Shown here: in pieces, positions 22,124 to 34,570 of the stretch
Numbering within the stretch: the first letter of the stretch is position 1
Layout: each line of letters opens with the position of its first letter
Program-made: the position numbers and the translations under genes
Assembly (NCBI GenBank): GCA_033032865.1
Contig: JAWHQI010000028.1
Location: 2,561,001 to 2,625,000, forward strand
Length of the DNA stretch: 64,000 bases
Direction: 5' to 3'
Source of the DNA: Dactylorhiza incarnata
Lineage: Eukaryota; Streptophyta; Magnoliopsida; Asparagales; Orchidaceae
The notes under the pieces: model-generated
The model's input: only the letters and a program-made list of their open reading frames with translations
Told to the model about the DNA's origin: nothing
Databases searched by the model: none

Positions 22124-22788
22124 GAGTAGATCTTCAGTTCTTCTTGCTTCTGCCTCTGAAGCAGATATCTCGACGATTCGAGACATTCTGCCGCTTCTGC
22201 ATATACAATGATATGCTGTCTTAGACTGTGTCGTCGAGATCTTATGTCTTACTATCTGTCGTCGTAATCATGTTGTTCTCTCGACGACATGCCTTCTTTG
22301 CGGCGATGTTAGTTCTTTCTTGACGACAAGGCCACTTTGGTGAAGTCGACAATACTGCATCTTCTCTGCGTTCGACGATCTTGCTGAGTCTCATCGGTCG
22401 ACGATCTGCCTTCAGAGTTCGACGATCTGCCTTGTCTCTACATTCGACGAACGCACTATTATCAGCTGTTTCTTTTATGTCGTCTCAGCGGTCGACGAAC
22501 TGCCTTCTGAGTTCGACGATCTGCCTTGTCTTTGCGTTCGACGGACGCGCTATTATCAGCTGTTTCTTTTATCCCGTCTCAGCGGTCGACGAACTTCCTT
22601 CTTGGCGGTTGCTTTGCTCATCATTATAGCGACAAACATTCTTTGTCGACGATATCTCCTATTCTTCTCGACGACATTTCTTTAACTTCCTGAGATTATA
22701 AGCTAGATATATGATCAAATACAAAGTGAAGTATTATTGACATGATGACTTCTTCAAATCAGGAATCATGTGGGCAAGATTCCCAACA
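22124..22788 (-). repeat. RLC-5 3' LTR, truncated
   Basis: Matches 43796-44463 of the 5' LTR in the same orientation and ends CCCAACA at 22788 before a polypurine tract. The first ~1.1 kb of the LTR (the U5 side and G run) is absent and is replaced by RLC-4 gag. The break lies at about 22124 (..AAAGAG/TAGATCTTCAG). Confidence 0.85.
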
Positions 22789-23000
22789 ATATCCCCCTAT
22801 TTGAAGAAGTCAGAATCTTAATTCAAGAGTACTTTCACTTGATAGTAAATATCATAATCTTAGATGGAACTGTTTCAAGATTTAACTTATCTTTTGCAGA
22901 ACTCTTTGAGTACATCAAGCTTGTAGCTCCCCCTTGATTTGATGTCTCTTCTTTGCTCCCCCTACCTTTAAGGTCTTCTTGAGCACCATTTCTCCCCCTT
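22789..23000 (-). promoter_or_regulatory. polypurine tract and extra tract-like motifs of RLC-5
   Basis: The proper tract (complement ATAGGGGGATAT) adjoins the 3' LTR at 22789-22800. Further CTCCCCCT blocks occur at about 22927, 22956 and 22991, the same arrangement as in RLX-3. Confidence 0.65.
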
Positions 23001-23192
23001 TCTGACTTCTTGCCTTCTGCTTTTCTATCTAAGGAATAGCACAAGCTCTCCCTTGCTCAGGCATGATTCATCAAAGTCCTGTGAGATTTTCTGACCACTC
23101 ATCTAGAAAGCCATTAGTAAATAATAAATTTGAGGGTTACTCTAAGTTTAACATTCCCAATTAGAATTTGAAGAAGTTAAACTTAGCTTCAT

Positions 23193-23752
23193 CTAGGGGC
23201 TTTGTAAATATATCAGCCACTTGTTTGTCTCTTGGGACAAATTCAAGGGTGATATCTTATTTTCCACATGCTCCCTGATGAAGTGATACCTGATCTCAAT
23301 ATGCTTAGTCCTGCTGTGAGATACAGGGTTCTGAGCAATTGAGATAGCACTTGAAGAGTCACAAAATACGGGTGTTTTGGTCATCTTTAGATTGTAGACT
23401 TCAAGTTGATGTTGAATCCATAGCAGTTGGGCACAACAGCTCCCAGCAGAGATATACTCTGATTCTGCTGTTGAGATTACCACACTGGTCTGCTTCTTAC
23501 TGCTCCAGGAAATCAGACTTCCACCAAGGAATTGGCATGTCCCAGAGGTACTTTTTCTATCTTCCTTGCACCCTGCATAATCTGCATCTGAATAACCAGT
23601 CAGTTCACATTCATTGTTCCTAGGGTACCATAGGCCAAGATTTGATGTACCCTTTAGGTATCTTAAAATTCTCTTGACAGAGACATAGTGCGATTCCTTA
23701 GGATTCACCTGATATCTAGCACAGACACATGTAGCAAACATTATGTCAGGCC
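23193..23752 (-). pseudogene. RLC-5 RNase H (3' part of pol)
   Basis: 182 codons from MFATCVCARYQVNPKESHY through RNase H: YSDADYAGCKEDRKSTSG, SWSSKKQTSVVISTAESEY and DSSSAISIAQNPVSHSRTKH. It stops shortly after the QETNKWL segment, where a copia pol tail would normally continue with a few more residues. The frame is open but is separated from its reverse transcriptase by the 14-kb RLG-6 insertion. Confidence 0.9.
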
Positions 23753-25150
23753 TACTTTGTAAGACCCCCCCCCCCCCTCCCCAGACTGAACCGGGTTCCG
23801 GGATGGGGGAATCTTACTGCCCAAAGAGGACCACCCAGCTCTTTCCGGGTGGCGACGTCCCACCCACTCAAGCACTGAGCGGTCTCTTTGTCAGGCACAA
23901 GAATTATTACATCACATCAGATCGCACAGCGGAAGCAGATAATATAAAGAAAACAAGCACACTGCTTATATTATACATTTAAATATGGCCGGAGCCTATC
24001 GTTTACGAAATATTGCCCGAAGGCTACATAGTCCAAACAACAAGGAGCCCTAGGCTAGTCTTTATTCTCTCGCACTCACGTCTCTGAAGATAGGAGGAGA
24101 GGCTGGGGTGTTCGATCGGGCCATCTCTAAGGCACGTATCTCATCCTGCGGGGTGGGGGCTTCACGCTGTCCCGTTTCCTGTGATTGGTTATAAGAAGTA
24201 ACCGTTAGTCACAGAGCTAAGTAGAACAATACATCCCCTCCCCGGATCCTTATCCGGGGGAGACGGCTAAAGGACATAAATGAATTAGCCGAAGCAAGGA
24301 AGAGGGTTAGCAGTAGGTGAATATGTATATATATGTATATATATATAGATAGGGCCGCTTGCCCTAAAGCCCGTAATTGCGCCGTATAGCAACCACACAA
24401 CACTAAATCGCGCAGACACATGCCCAGGTATTCAAACCCGTACGCACACAAAAGACCCTGTGTCGACACAGTTTAGACCGCTTTCGTTCAAGCAGGGGAG
24501 CTAACCCCGCGGGCCTCACCGATGTGGCCGTCGGTGACAGTGGCCAGTCTTGCCACTTCTGAATGTAGTCGTACCGTATCATTCAGGCCCTCCTGTACAA
24601 CTTGGTGTACCAACTGGATGTGAGCGACATCCGGCGAGCTGATTTGTAGGCCGACCAGCGGAGGCAAAACTGCAGGTTCAGAGGGTGATAACCCGCTGCG
24701 CACATCTCCCTGTCGCCATGAGTCGTCAACCCACCCACACCGGTACGAACGGTCTGCGAGCGTGACCAACCCGCCACTTCCAATCAATCTTCACCCGCTA
24801 TATATAAAACAAACCCTTGGGCCACGTGGCAATTCTACTCGACCGGTCGCACGACCTTGGACCGGGAGGCTTAGCGGTATGAGGGCTCCTTGCTTGGGGC
24901 TAACCTGGGAGGAGAGACTCAACTCCGGGTTTTCCCCAACTAAGGCCTCGCCGAAGGGAGGATAAGCACCGCATTTGTTGCCACGGCAGCTCTGCACTAG
25001 CAAGTAAAATAGGCCGAAGCAGGGGCCGTAACATTAAACAGAAATATAGGCCGAAAGCAGAGGCCATAACGATAAGCAGAAAGTAGGCCGAAAGCAAAGG
25101 CCATGTAATAAACAGAATAGTAGGCTGAAAGCAGAGGCCATAATGATAGG

Positions 25151-25391
25151 ACCAGTGCAAGACTGGATTTAATTGAAAGTACAGAAAGTAAGTGCGGGGG
25201 ACCAGTGCGAGACTGGATTTAATTGAAAGTACAGAAAATAAGTGCGGGGGACCAGTGCGAGACTGGATTTAATTGAAAGTACAGAAAATAAGTGCGGGGG
25301 ACCAGTGCGAGACTCGATTTAATTGAAAGTACAGGAAATAAGTGCGGGGGACCAGTGCGAGATTGGATTTAATTGAAAGTACGGAATGCAG
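25151..25391. repeat. 50-bp tandem array, RLG-6 left LTR
   Basis: Five near-identical 50-bp units beginning ACCAGTGCGAGACTGG at 25151, 25201, 25251, 25301 and 25351 (last partial). The repeat lies in the part of the LTR furthest from the U3 end, so probably in the transcribed U5. Confidence 0.92.
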
Positions 25392-27077
25392 TAAAAGCAT
25401 AAGAAGAAATGGTTAGTAGTCCAATCACTCCATAAGAGGAGGCTTCGATCGACGACTCCGTTCTTTTATTATCGTCGCGACGGGGTTAAATTTCGGTGTC
25501 GCGCCGCGACGTCGTTCCGATTTTTGCGTTGCTTTTCCGAGCTTAGCCGATTCTTTAGATTAATACGCATGATTTTGATGAGCATCTTAAAATATGCGTC
25601 GAGGGGCGCCGATTTATTTCGATGAATATCGCTCTTTTCCGGGCGTCTATTTTTGCTTGTAAAAGCCTTTAAGGGATCAAATCAAAAGGTCACACCTCCC
25701 AACTTTGATTGTATTTGCAAAATACCTATACTTAGAGCCCCTAATTTTTGGGGAATTTTAGAAACTCATTTGGGCATTTTATTTCCTAAAATAAACTTTA
25801 TAATGGGTTTTAAAAATAGTAAAACTTCTCCCAAAAATCCCAAAAAAATACAGGAGGTGCCCCTAAGAGTGGGGCACAATTTTCATTTAGGAAATTTCTT
25901 TTGAAAAGGCCCCATATTTCCTCAGAAAAATGGGGAAGGGAAACAGGGGGGTGGGGTGCGGTTAGAGGCAGGGAAGAGGCGCAGGGGTTTTGCACCCTGC
26001 GCCCTCCCGCGGCCCCCACAGCGGATTTGTGGTAGATCCGCTGCGGGGGGCGCACAAATGGAGGTGGGGGCAGGAAACTAGGAAATGGGGGCCGCTCGAT
26101 CTCATGGGGGAGATCGTGCGGCCCCCGCTCGCGCACGGTTGGTAGCCTCTGCCGCCGCCGGGCAGCGGCCGGCTGGGGCCGGCGCCGCCCCCGGTCGGTG
26201 CGCCGGGGGCCGGCGACCACTCCGGTGGTGGTCCGGCGGGCTGGCGCCGCCGGCCACCGCCGGGGTTAATGCCGAGAGCGGCACGGGGGCGGTGGCGGCC
26301 TGCATGAAGTGTGCACGCTAGCCGCCGCCGCCTCTGCCAGGGGGGGGGGGGTGCGGGGAGTGCCCCCGGTCGGTGCGCCGGGGGCCGGCGACTCTTCCGT
26401 GGGTGGTCCAGCGGCCTGGCGCCGCCGGCCACCGCCGGGGGAGGTGGTACAGAGGGCGGGAGGCGGGGGCGTGGCCTGCATGGGCCATGTAGGCCCGCTG
26501 CGCCGCCGCCCCCCCCCCCCCCGCCGAGGGGCCACTGGTGCCGCCCCCGGTCGGAGCGCCGGGGGTCGGCGCTTACTCCGGCGGTGGCCCGGCAGCCTGG
26601 AGCCGCCGGCCGCCGCCGGGGGAGGGGTTATCCTCCTACAGGAAGTGCGGGGAGGAGGGGGAGGCCACGGGAGCCGCCGGCTGTGCCCGCCGGCGGCCCG
26701 GCCGCCTCCCCTATGCCGGCGCCGAGGTCCTTGAGGGGGACCCCCTCCCCCCCAGCGCCACCGCCGACGCTGGGGGAGAGGGCTTCCTCGGCCGCCTCCT
26801 CCCCGAACCTTGCGAGGCTCGGGGCGGCGGCCGGCGGCGCTCCTGCGACAGGGGGAGGGGGGGGTCTTCCTCCGGGAGGTGGGAAGGAGGAGGGGAGGTG
26901 GTTCTACCTGGTGAGGGGCTCGGGTGGAGGGGCGGCTGGCCATGAGGGAGGAGGTGGTGGCGGCGGCTTGCTCCGGCAAGGGGGAGGAGGGGGTGGCTGG
27001 CTGGGGGGGCTGCCGACAGAGGAGAGCTGAGAGAGAGAGAGAGGTGGTGTGGGGGGGATTGGAGAGGGGCTGCCCCT

Positions 27078-27088
27078 CCTTTTATAGG
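27078..27088 (-). promoter_or_regulatory. TATA box of RLG-6, left LTR
   Basis: The minus strand reads CCTATAAAAGG, flanked by GA-rich sequence. U3 lies at higher coordinates. Confidence 0.7.
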
Positions 27089-27479
27089 AAGGAGGGGAGC
27101 TCTCCCCCCCCCCCCCCTCCCTCCCTTCCACGTGTATGAAGGGAGGGTGAGTGGGGGGAGATATTTTCTCCCCCCCCCCTTCCTTTCTCTCTCTTGCCCC
27201 TTGCCCCAATAGGGGCAGCCTCCCCCCCCCCCTTGGGGGGGTTTTTCTCTCTCCCTCCCCCTTTTCTTTAGCAATTTCGAGTTCGGGGGGGGGGGGGGGG
27301 GGGGTTGACTAAGTCAACTTAGGGCGGGGTCCTCCTTGGCTCCCGGGGCACGATAAGAGTTGTCGGGGCCGATGCCGGGTTCGTGTGCTTTATATCTCGT
27401 GCGTTGCACTGAGGCGATCTGCATAGGACTAAAATGGCATACTCTCCATACGACCTCGTATCGAGACGCAATGAGTTCC

Positions 27480-27792
27480 GTTGTGCTTGTATTGGTCATA
27501 CGATCCTAACGGAACTGACAGAAGTCAATTCGGGGTTCGTACGGCCAATATTCATAATAATGAGGTAGTGGCGCGCTACGATACCCGAAATGGTCGTTTT
27601 CTCCAAACGACCTCGGATCGAAGTGCAACGAATTCCGTTGCGCTCGTATTGTCCATACGAGTTCAACGGAACTGACGGAAGTCAATTCGGGGTTCGTACG
27701 GTCACTATTCATAATAATGAGGTAGTGGCGCGCTACGATACCCGAAATGGTCATTTTCTACTGCTCGGGCCTACTTTTATTGGGCTCACTAG
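27480..27792. repeat. 157-bp direct duplication at the U3 end of RLG-6
   Basis: Two copies, with landmarks GGAACTGACAGAAGTC (27511) and GGAACTGACGGAAGTC (27668) and shared CGCGCTACGATACCCG. The right LTR has the same pair near 37590-37870. Confidence 0.85.
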
Positions 27793-27826
27793 GGTCTAGT
27801 GGCCCAATAAAAGTCGGGATGTTACA

Positions 27827-28780
27827 ATCCAATAAAAATAAAGAGATTTTCGTCCCCGAAAATTGGCTAAAGTAGGGGTTTAAAGGATGACATACCTGGG
27901 GAAACAGTACTGGGTATCTCTCCCGGACGAGGGCTTCTGGTTCCCAGGTGAACTCTTCGCGTCCTCCGTTTGACCATAAGATCTTGACCATTGTGACGGT
28001 TTTGTTCCGCAGCTCTTTGATCTTGGAGTCCACTATCTTCACAGGTTCGAGTCGGACAGATCGGTCGGATTGTACTGATGTCGGTGGTGTGAGAAGGTGC
28101 TGCTCAGGTTGGCGAAGTACGCGTCTCAGCGAAGAGACGTGAAACACGTCGTGGAGGTTTCCTAGTTCAGCTGGCAGGGCTAATTTATTGGCCACCGGGC
28201 CAACTCTTTCGATGACTGGATACGGACCTAGATAGCGGGGGTCCAGCTTTTTCCGCCTCTTGATTCGTGATATCCCATGCATAGGCTTAATCTTCAAGAA
28301 AACCATATCTCCCACTTGGAATTCCACTTGCCGATGACGTGCATCGTAATACTTGGCCTGCCGGCTCTGCGCTTCCAGCATGCGTTCCCGGATTAATCTT
28401 ATCGCGGCGGTGGTATCGTCGATGTAGGTGACTCCCAAGGCTTCGGGGTCCTCATCCTGTGCCCAAGATAGCGGGGTTCGACAGCATCTTCCGTAGAGGG
28501 CTTCGTAAGGTGCCATCTTGATGCTTGCCTGGAAGCTGTTGTTATATGAAAACTCTACCAGAGGTAGTAACTGCTCCCATGGCTCGTTGTGTTCCACTAT
28601 GCATAATCGGAGAAGATCTTCCATCGTCCGATTCGTTCTTTCCGTCTGCCCATCGGTCTGGGGGTGGAAGGCGGTGCTAAAAGCTAATCTGGTTCCTAGA
28701 TAAGCTTGCACTCTTCTCCATTCCTTCGATGTAAAGCGCCCATCACGGTCCGAGACGATTGATTTGGGTATTCCATGAAA
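27827..28780 (-). pseudogene. RLG-6 integrase C-terminal half and chromodomain-like tail
   Basis: The frame starts just after a stop at ~28780 and includes the end of the core (FSTAFHPQTDGQTERTNRTM with the catalytic Glu), the GPY-type module (DPRYLGPYPVIERVGPVANK, HDVFHVSSLRR) and a tail KTVTMVKILWSNGGREEFTW, which resembles chromovirus chromodomains that steer insertion to heterochromatin. The frame ends with translation into LTR sequence. Confidence 0.9.
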
Positions 28781-29206
28781 TCAGACTACCTGCTCGATAA
28801 ATAGTCGGGCTAGAATGTCGACATCGTCACCTTGCCGGTTCGGGATGAATCGGGCTACCTTGGTGAGGCGGTCCACTACTACCCATATGGAGTCGTTACC
28901 TACACGGGATCGGGGTAAGCTATGGACAAAATCCATGGAAATATCCTCGAACTTCCACTCCGGGATGGGCAGGGGTTGTAGTAGGCCTCCTGGGCTTCGA
29001 CATTCTGCCTTGACCATTTGACAGGTCTGGCAGTGCGTAACATAGTTGGTGACATCCCTCTTCATTCCTGGCCAGTACAAGGTCCTTCGCAGGTCCGTAT
29101 ACATTTTTACTACTCCCGGGTGTATCGAGTACCTGGTCTGGTGCGCTTCGCGGAGGATTTCTTCCCGAATTCCTTCTGTTGCGGGGATGAATATGCGGTG
29201 TCTGAA
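28781..29206 (-). pseudogene. RLG-6 integrase N-terminal half
   Basis: 28781-29104 shows the H2C2 zinc region (YWPGMKRDVTNYVTHCQTCQ), then ISMDFVHSLPRS and WVVVDRLTKVARFIP. An in-frame stop at the lower end separates it from the rest of the core, and another near 29205 separates it from RNase H. Each is a single base change by eye. Confidence 0.88.
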
Positions 29207-30337
29207 CTACAGGATGCCATCGTACAAATTGTAATCCTCCTGCGCACCATGTTGCAGGGCTTGAATGATCGGGGCTGCTTCTACGTCAATCTTCTGAGCT
29301 TCTCTTATCCTATTCCGGATGTCGCACTGTATTTCCATCCAGCAGAGCTGGGCCTGGTATTCCATCGGATTTCTGCGGGCGATGAGGATAATATCCATTT
29401 CTGCCAATGATTTGACTAACTCCTCTGGCACCATTTCTAACCAACTCCCGGTCCTCGGAGGCTGCCGACTCAAGGCGTCTGCAACCTTATTAACCCTGCC
29501 GGGGTGGTACTGGAGGGCGAAGTCATAATCACAGAGAAATTCTAACCACCGGCGTTGCCGGAGGTTCAGCTCTTTCTGGGTGAAGACATATTTGAGGCTT
29601 TTATGATCGGAGAAGATTTCGCATCGTACCCCGTAGAGATAGTGTCTCCAGACTTTTAATGCGAAAACTACCGCCCCCAGCTCCAGATCGTGGGTGGCAT
29701 AGTTTAGTTCACGCGGCTTGAGCTGACGTGAGGCGTAGGCAATCACCTTGCCATGTTGCATAAGCACGGCCCCCAGTCCTTTCAGAGAGGCATCAGCATA
29801 GATTTGGAAACCCTCGGTACCGGAGGGGAGGGTTAGGATTGGGGCCGATATCAGCCGGTTCTTCAGTTCGATGAATGCCGCCTCGCATTCGGGAGACCAT
29901 TGGAAGGTCACATCCTTCTTGGTGAGAGAGGTAAGTGGTAACGCGATTTTGGAGAAACCTCCGACGAACTTACGGTAGTAGCCGGCGAGGCCAAGGAAAC
30001 TTCGGATGTCTGCTGCTGTCTTAAGCGGCGGCCAATCTCGTACCGCTTGCACCTTGGCTTGATCCACCGCTACTCCGTTCTTGTTGATGGTGTGTCCCAG
30101 AAAGCCGACTTCTTCCATCCAGAACTCGCATTTGCTAAACTTGGCGAAGAGCGAGTGCTCTCTTAGCTTAAGTAGTACCATTTGGAGGTGCCGGGAGTGA
30201 TCGGTTTTGTTCTTTGAGTAGATGAGAATATCATCTATGAAGACTATTACGAAATGGTCCAGGAAGGGTTTGAATACCGTATTCATCAAAGCCATGAAGG
30301 CGGACGGGGCATTGGTTAACCCAAATGGCATTACCAT
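29207..30337 (-). pseudogene. RLG-6 reverse transcriptase C-terminal half and RNase H
   Basis: 376 codons starting [14 protein letters not shown]. The active site reads [11 protein letters not shown] (YVDD family), followed by [22 protein letters not shown] and [12 protein letters not shown]. RNase H follows: [38 protein letters not shown] and [11 protein letters not shown]. Catalytic residues look intact. A frameshift near 30335 separates it from the N-terminal half. Confidence 0.92.
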
Positions 30338-30831
30338 GAACTCGTATAGTTGTAGCGAGAGCTGAAGGAGGTCTTGGGAATGTCCTCTTCTCGCACTCTA
30401 AGTTGATAGTAGCCGGACCTTAAGTCCATCTTGGAAAAGACGGACGCGCCTTGCAGTTGATCGAACAGTTCATCTATCCGGGGTAGGGGATAGGTATTCC
30501 GGACAGTGAGTTTATTCAAACCTCTGTAGTCGATGCAGAGACGCAGCGATCCATCCTTCTTTTTAACGAACAGTACTGGGGCTCCCCAGGGAGAGGTACT
30601 AGGACGTACGAATCCTGCGTCGACTAACTCTTGTAGCTGCATCTTGAGCTCGGCCAGTTCCCTCGGGGCCATCCGGTACGGTGCTCGGGACACTGGTCGG
30701 GCTCCTTGAGTAAGTTTGATTTGGAAGTCCACTTCCCGTTGCGGGGGCAACCCGGGGAGTGACTCTGGGAAGATATCTGGGAAGTCCCTGATCACAGGTA
30801 CTTTAGCGAGTACTTGCGTCGTGTTCTCCAT
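30331..30831 (-). pseudogene. RLG-6 reverse transcriptase N-terminal half
   Basis: Contains [55 protein letters not shown] and [13 protein letters not shown] (with the first catalytic Asp). It ends by frameshift in SRYNYTSS, where the next block should follow. Confidence 0.92.
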
Positions 30832-30832
30832 C

Positions 30833-31351
30833 TCAAAGTAGATTAGGTATATCTCGTCCTTCCGTCGAACTGCCTTGATGGTTTGTGCATATGTTAAGAT
30901 AAATGCGGGTGACGGAGGGTATACCTGCTAGCGTGATAAATTGTCCATTTGGATTCTTGAGACGGATTTCTCGAGTCGAACAATTGATTTGGGCGCTGTG
31001 CTCGGTCAACCAATCCATCCCCAGAATGATGTCGAATCCGGTTATTGCTAAGATGGTGGCGTTGACTTCAAACTCTATGCCTCCCAGCATTGCTTGGAAG
31101 GAACATTTCTCGGTGGAAGTCATGTCTGACCCATCCGGGAGTCGTATTCGGATCGACATCCCGGATGATCTCACCATGTTCCCTTTGTCAGCGATGAAGT
31201 TTTGTGCAACGAAAGAGTGTGTGGCGCCGGTATCGAACAGTGTTTTAGCGGGATGACCTTCTACCAAAAGTAGACCTGATAATATATATACTATGATCAT
31301 AAGTTTTTCACAAATATACAGGGGTAGGGATGACATATACAAAAGTCCCAA
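30833..31351 (-). pseudogene. RLG-6 aspartic protease
   Basis: Active site TLFDTGATHSFVAQNF, followed by GFDIILGMDWLTEHSAQINC. This is the gypsy retropepsin that processes the polyprotein. The frame is lost between here and the reverse transcriptase. Confidence 0.9.
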
Positions 31352-31385
31352 TATATAAAGCTACAACATCTCCTAGGATATCATA

Positions 31386-32571
31386 CTATCGGAAGTAGAT
31401 ACCTATCACTACGTCAGGAGCAGGACCGTGCTGGAGATCCAACGCGTATGCCTCGAGCAGTGCTACTCTGCCCTGCCTAGCCGGCTCCCTCCTGCTTGCG
31501 GGACGTCCTCTGCGTCCACCTCGTCCTCTCTCTGCCGCTCTCTGTACTGCTCCTAAACCGGGTCTCCCGATAACCTGTGGGCAGAAGGCTCGTATATGCC
31601 CAGGCTGCTGGCATAGGTAGCAGTTCCCTACGAAGGGAACATCTCGTCGTGCGGCTGGGACGACCTGAGGTGCTGGGGCTGGGGGTGCTGGTCGGGGCTG
31701 GGGTGCTGGTCGAGGCTGGGGTGCTGGTCGGGGCTGGGGTGCCTGTCTATATGGCTGGTGACGCTGACGCTGTCTCCCGTATCGGCCCTGCCTGCGAGGA
31801 CCTACCCCTCTCTCTCGGCCCTGAGTCTGAGGAACACCTATGTGTCCCCTCCGCTGCTGGGCTACCATCCGCTGGTCCATCTCTAGAGCGGTGGCATGTG
31901 AGGCGATCGTGTGGAAGGATGCCTGGGAAATCATGATCAGGGCCTGACGGAGGTCATCTCGTAATCCCCGGTAAAATCTGGCCGCCCTGTCCCTATCCGT
32001 GCCTGCTAAGGTCCCGGCGAAGCGGGCCAGGTGGATAAACTCTCTCTGGTAGTCTGGAACCGTCCTATCTCCCTGCCTGATCTGTAGGAACCGCTCCTGG
32101 AGTGCCATCCGGTCTGCATCCGAAATGAAATGCTCTAAGAAGGCCTCTGAGAATTACCCCCAGAGAATGGTGCTGAGGGGTCGCCCTCTAAAAGTGGAGC
32201 GGCTAGCTGCCCTCCACCAGTCCCGGGCATAGCCCTCCAACATGGTCACCACTAGGGACACTGCGGCTACTGCTGGGCACATCATCCCTACAAGAAGCTC
32301 CTCTACCCTCTCCACCCACTCCTCGGCCTGGATGGCTGACTCTGTACCCCGAAAGGTGGGGGGACTTAGCCCTCGGAATGTCGTCAGCAGATCGGTGGGT
32401 ACGGTGGCCTGCTGGGGTGGCCGTAAGGTGGCTGTCTGGAAGGCGGCCAACAGGGCTACCAGGGTCTGCCCGAGCTCTGTCTCTCCGAACGGAACTGTGG
32501 CTGGAGCGGTCTGAGCTGGTGGTGGAGTGGTAGGGTAGTACTGGTCTCGAGAGGAGGACCTTCCGTTACTT
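31386..32571 (-). pseudogene. RLG-6 gag (Retrotrans_gag type)
   Basis: Starts about 32571 with SSNGRSSSRDQYYPTTPPP. The capsid includes FRGLSPPTFRGTESAIQAEE, WVERVEELL and ARDWWRAAS. One in-frame stop near 32153 divides it from 31386-32108, which continues ERFLQIRQGDRTVPDYQREF, an Arg/Pro/Gln repeat and zinc knuckle CYLCQQPGHIRAFC. Confidence 0.9.
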
Positions 32572-32805
32572 GACTCCGGTATCTGGAGAAGTAACAAACG
32601 GGTGTCAGAACTTGCAAAAATAAGGGAATTTTGCAGGACTGAAAGAAAAGGAAGCGGAAAGCGTGTGGGTGTACTATCGTGCAGTCTCGAGTCCTTAACC
32701 TTAAACCTAAAGGGTCTACCAGGCTTCCGCTGCGTGGTTCGTCCCGAACCAAGAAACGGAATCGGGGAAGGGAGGATCGAAAGACTGCCCCATGTGGTCG
32801 GATCG

Positions 32806-32823
32806 TGGTAGCTCTGATCCATT
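32806..32823 (-). other. RLG-6 primer-binding site
   Basis: The minus strand after the LTR reads AATGGATCAGAGCTACCA. It resembles the initiator tRNA-Met complement with two bases missing after TGG. Confidence 0.65.
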
Positions 32824-34219
32824 TGTAAGACCCCCCCCCCCCCCCCCCCCCCTCCCCAGACTGAACCGGGTTCCGGGAGGGGGGAATCTTACTGCCCAAA
32901 GAGGACCACCCAGCGCTTTCCGGGTGGCGACGTCCCACCCACTCAAGCACTGAGTGGTCTCTTTGTCAGGCACAAGAATCATTACATCACATCAGATCGC
33001 ACAGCGGAAGCAGATAATATAAAGAAAACAAGCACACTGCTTATATTATACATTTAAATATGGCCGGAGCCTATCGTTTACGAAATATTGCCCGAAGGCT
33101 ACATAGTCCAAACAACAAGGAGCCCTAGGATAGTCTTTATTCTCTCGCACTCACGTCTCTGAAGATAGGAGGAGAGGCTGAGGTGTCCGATCAGGCCATC
33201 TCTAAGGCACGTATCTCATCCTGCGGGGTGGGGGCTTCGCGCTGTCCCGTTTCCTGTGATTGGTTATAAGAAGTAACCGTTAGTCACAGAGCTAAGTAGA
33301 ACAATACATCCCCTCCCCGGATCCTTATCCGGGGGAGACGGCTAAAGGACAGAAATGAAATAGCCGAAGCAAGGAAGAGGGTTAGCAGCAGGTGAATATG
33401 TATATATATATAGATAGATAGGGCCGCTTGCCCTAAAGCCCGTAATTGCGCCGTATAACAACCACACAACACTATATCGCGCAGACACACGCCCAGGTAT
33501 TCAAACCCGTATGCACACAAAAGACCCTGTGTCGACACAGTTTAGACCACTTTCGTTCAAGCAGGGGAGCTAACCCCGCGGGCCTCACTGATGTGGCCGT
33601 CGGTGACAGTGGCCAGTCTTGCCACTTCTGAATGTAGTCGTACCGTATCATTCAGGCCCTCCTGTACAACTTGGTGTACCAACTGGATGTGAGCAACATC
33701 CGGCGAGCCAATTTGTAGGCCGACCAGCGGAGGCAAAACTGCAGGTTCGGAGGGTGATAACCCGCTGCGCACATCTCCCTGTCGCCATGAGTCGTCAACC
33801 CACCCGCACCGGTACAAACGGTCTGCGAGCGTGACCAACCCGCCACTTCCAATCAATCTTCACCCGCTATATATAAAACAAACCCTTGGGCCATGTGGCA
33901 ATTCTACTCGACCGGTCGCACGACCTTGGACCGGGAGGCTTAGCGGTATGAGGGCTCCTTGCTTGGGGCTAACCTGGGAGGAGAGACTCAACTCCGGGTT
34001 TTCCCCAACTAAGGCCTCGCCGAAGGGAGGATAAGCACCGCATTTGTTGCCACGGCAGCTCTGCACTAGCAAGTAAAATAGGCCGAAGCAGGGGCCGTAA
34101 CATTAAACAGAAATGTAGGCCGAAAGCAGAGGCCATAACGATAAGCAGAAAGTAGGCCGAAAGCAAAGGCCATGTAATAAACAGAATAGTAGGCCGAAAG
34201 CAGAGGCCATAATGATAGG

Positions 34220-34460
34220 ACCAGTGCAAGACTGGGTTTAATTGAAAGTACAGAAAGTAAGTGCGGGGGACCAGTGCGAGACTGGATTTAATTGAAAGTA
34301 CAGAAAATAAGTGCGGGGGACCAGTGCGAGACTGGATTTAATTGAAAGTACAGAAAATAAGTGCGGGGGACCAGTGCGAGACTGGATTTAATTGAAAGTA
34401 CATGAAATAAGTGCGGGGGACCAGTGCGAGACTGGATTTAATTGAAAGTACGGAAAGCAG
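34220..34460. repeat. 50-bp tandem array, RLG-6 right LTR
   Basis: Five units homologous to 25151-25391 with the same copy number, so the array predates this insertion. Confidence 0.92.
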
Positions 34461-34570
34461 TAAAAGCATAAGAAGAAATGGTTAGTAGTCCAATCACTCC
34501 ATAAGAGGAGGCTTCGATCGACGACTCCGTTCTTTTATTATCGTCGCGGCGGGGTTAAATTTCGGTGCCA

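Larger units (their letters stand above)
23758..27826 (-). repeat. RLG-6 3' LTR (4069 bp)
   Basis: From TGTAAGACCCCC to GGGATGTTACA. Contains from left to right a poly-C run, a (TA)n stretch near 24330, ~38-bp AGGCCGAAAGCAGAGGCC units (25010-25150), a 50-bp tandem array, a very GC-rich section (25930-27300) and a 157-bp direct duplication near the right end. Confidence 0.92.

Noticed and set aside
25151..25391. 50-bp tandem units as a possible CRISPR-like array
   Set aside because: There are no unique spacers between units; it is a simple tandem repeat inside an LTR, duplicated identically in the other LTR.
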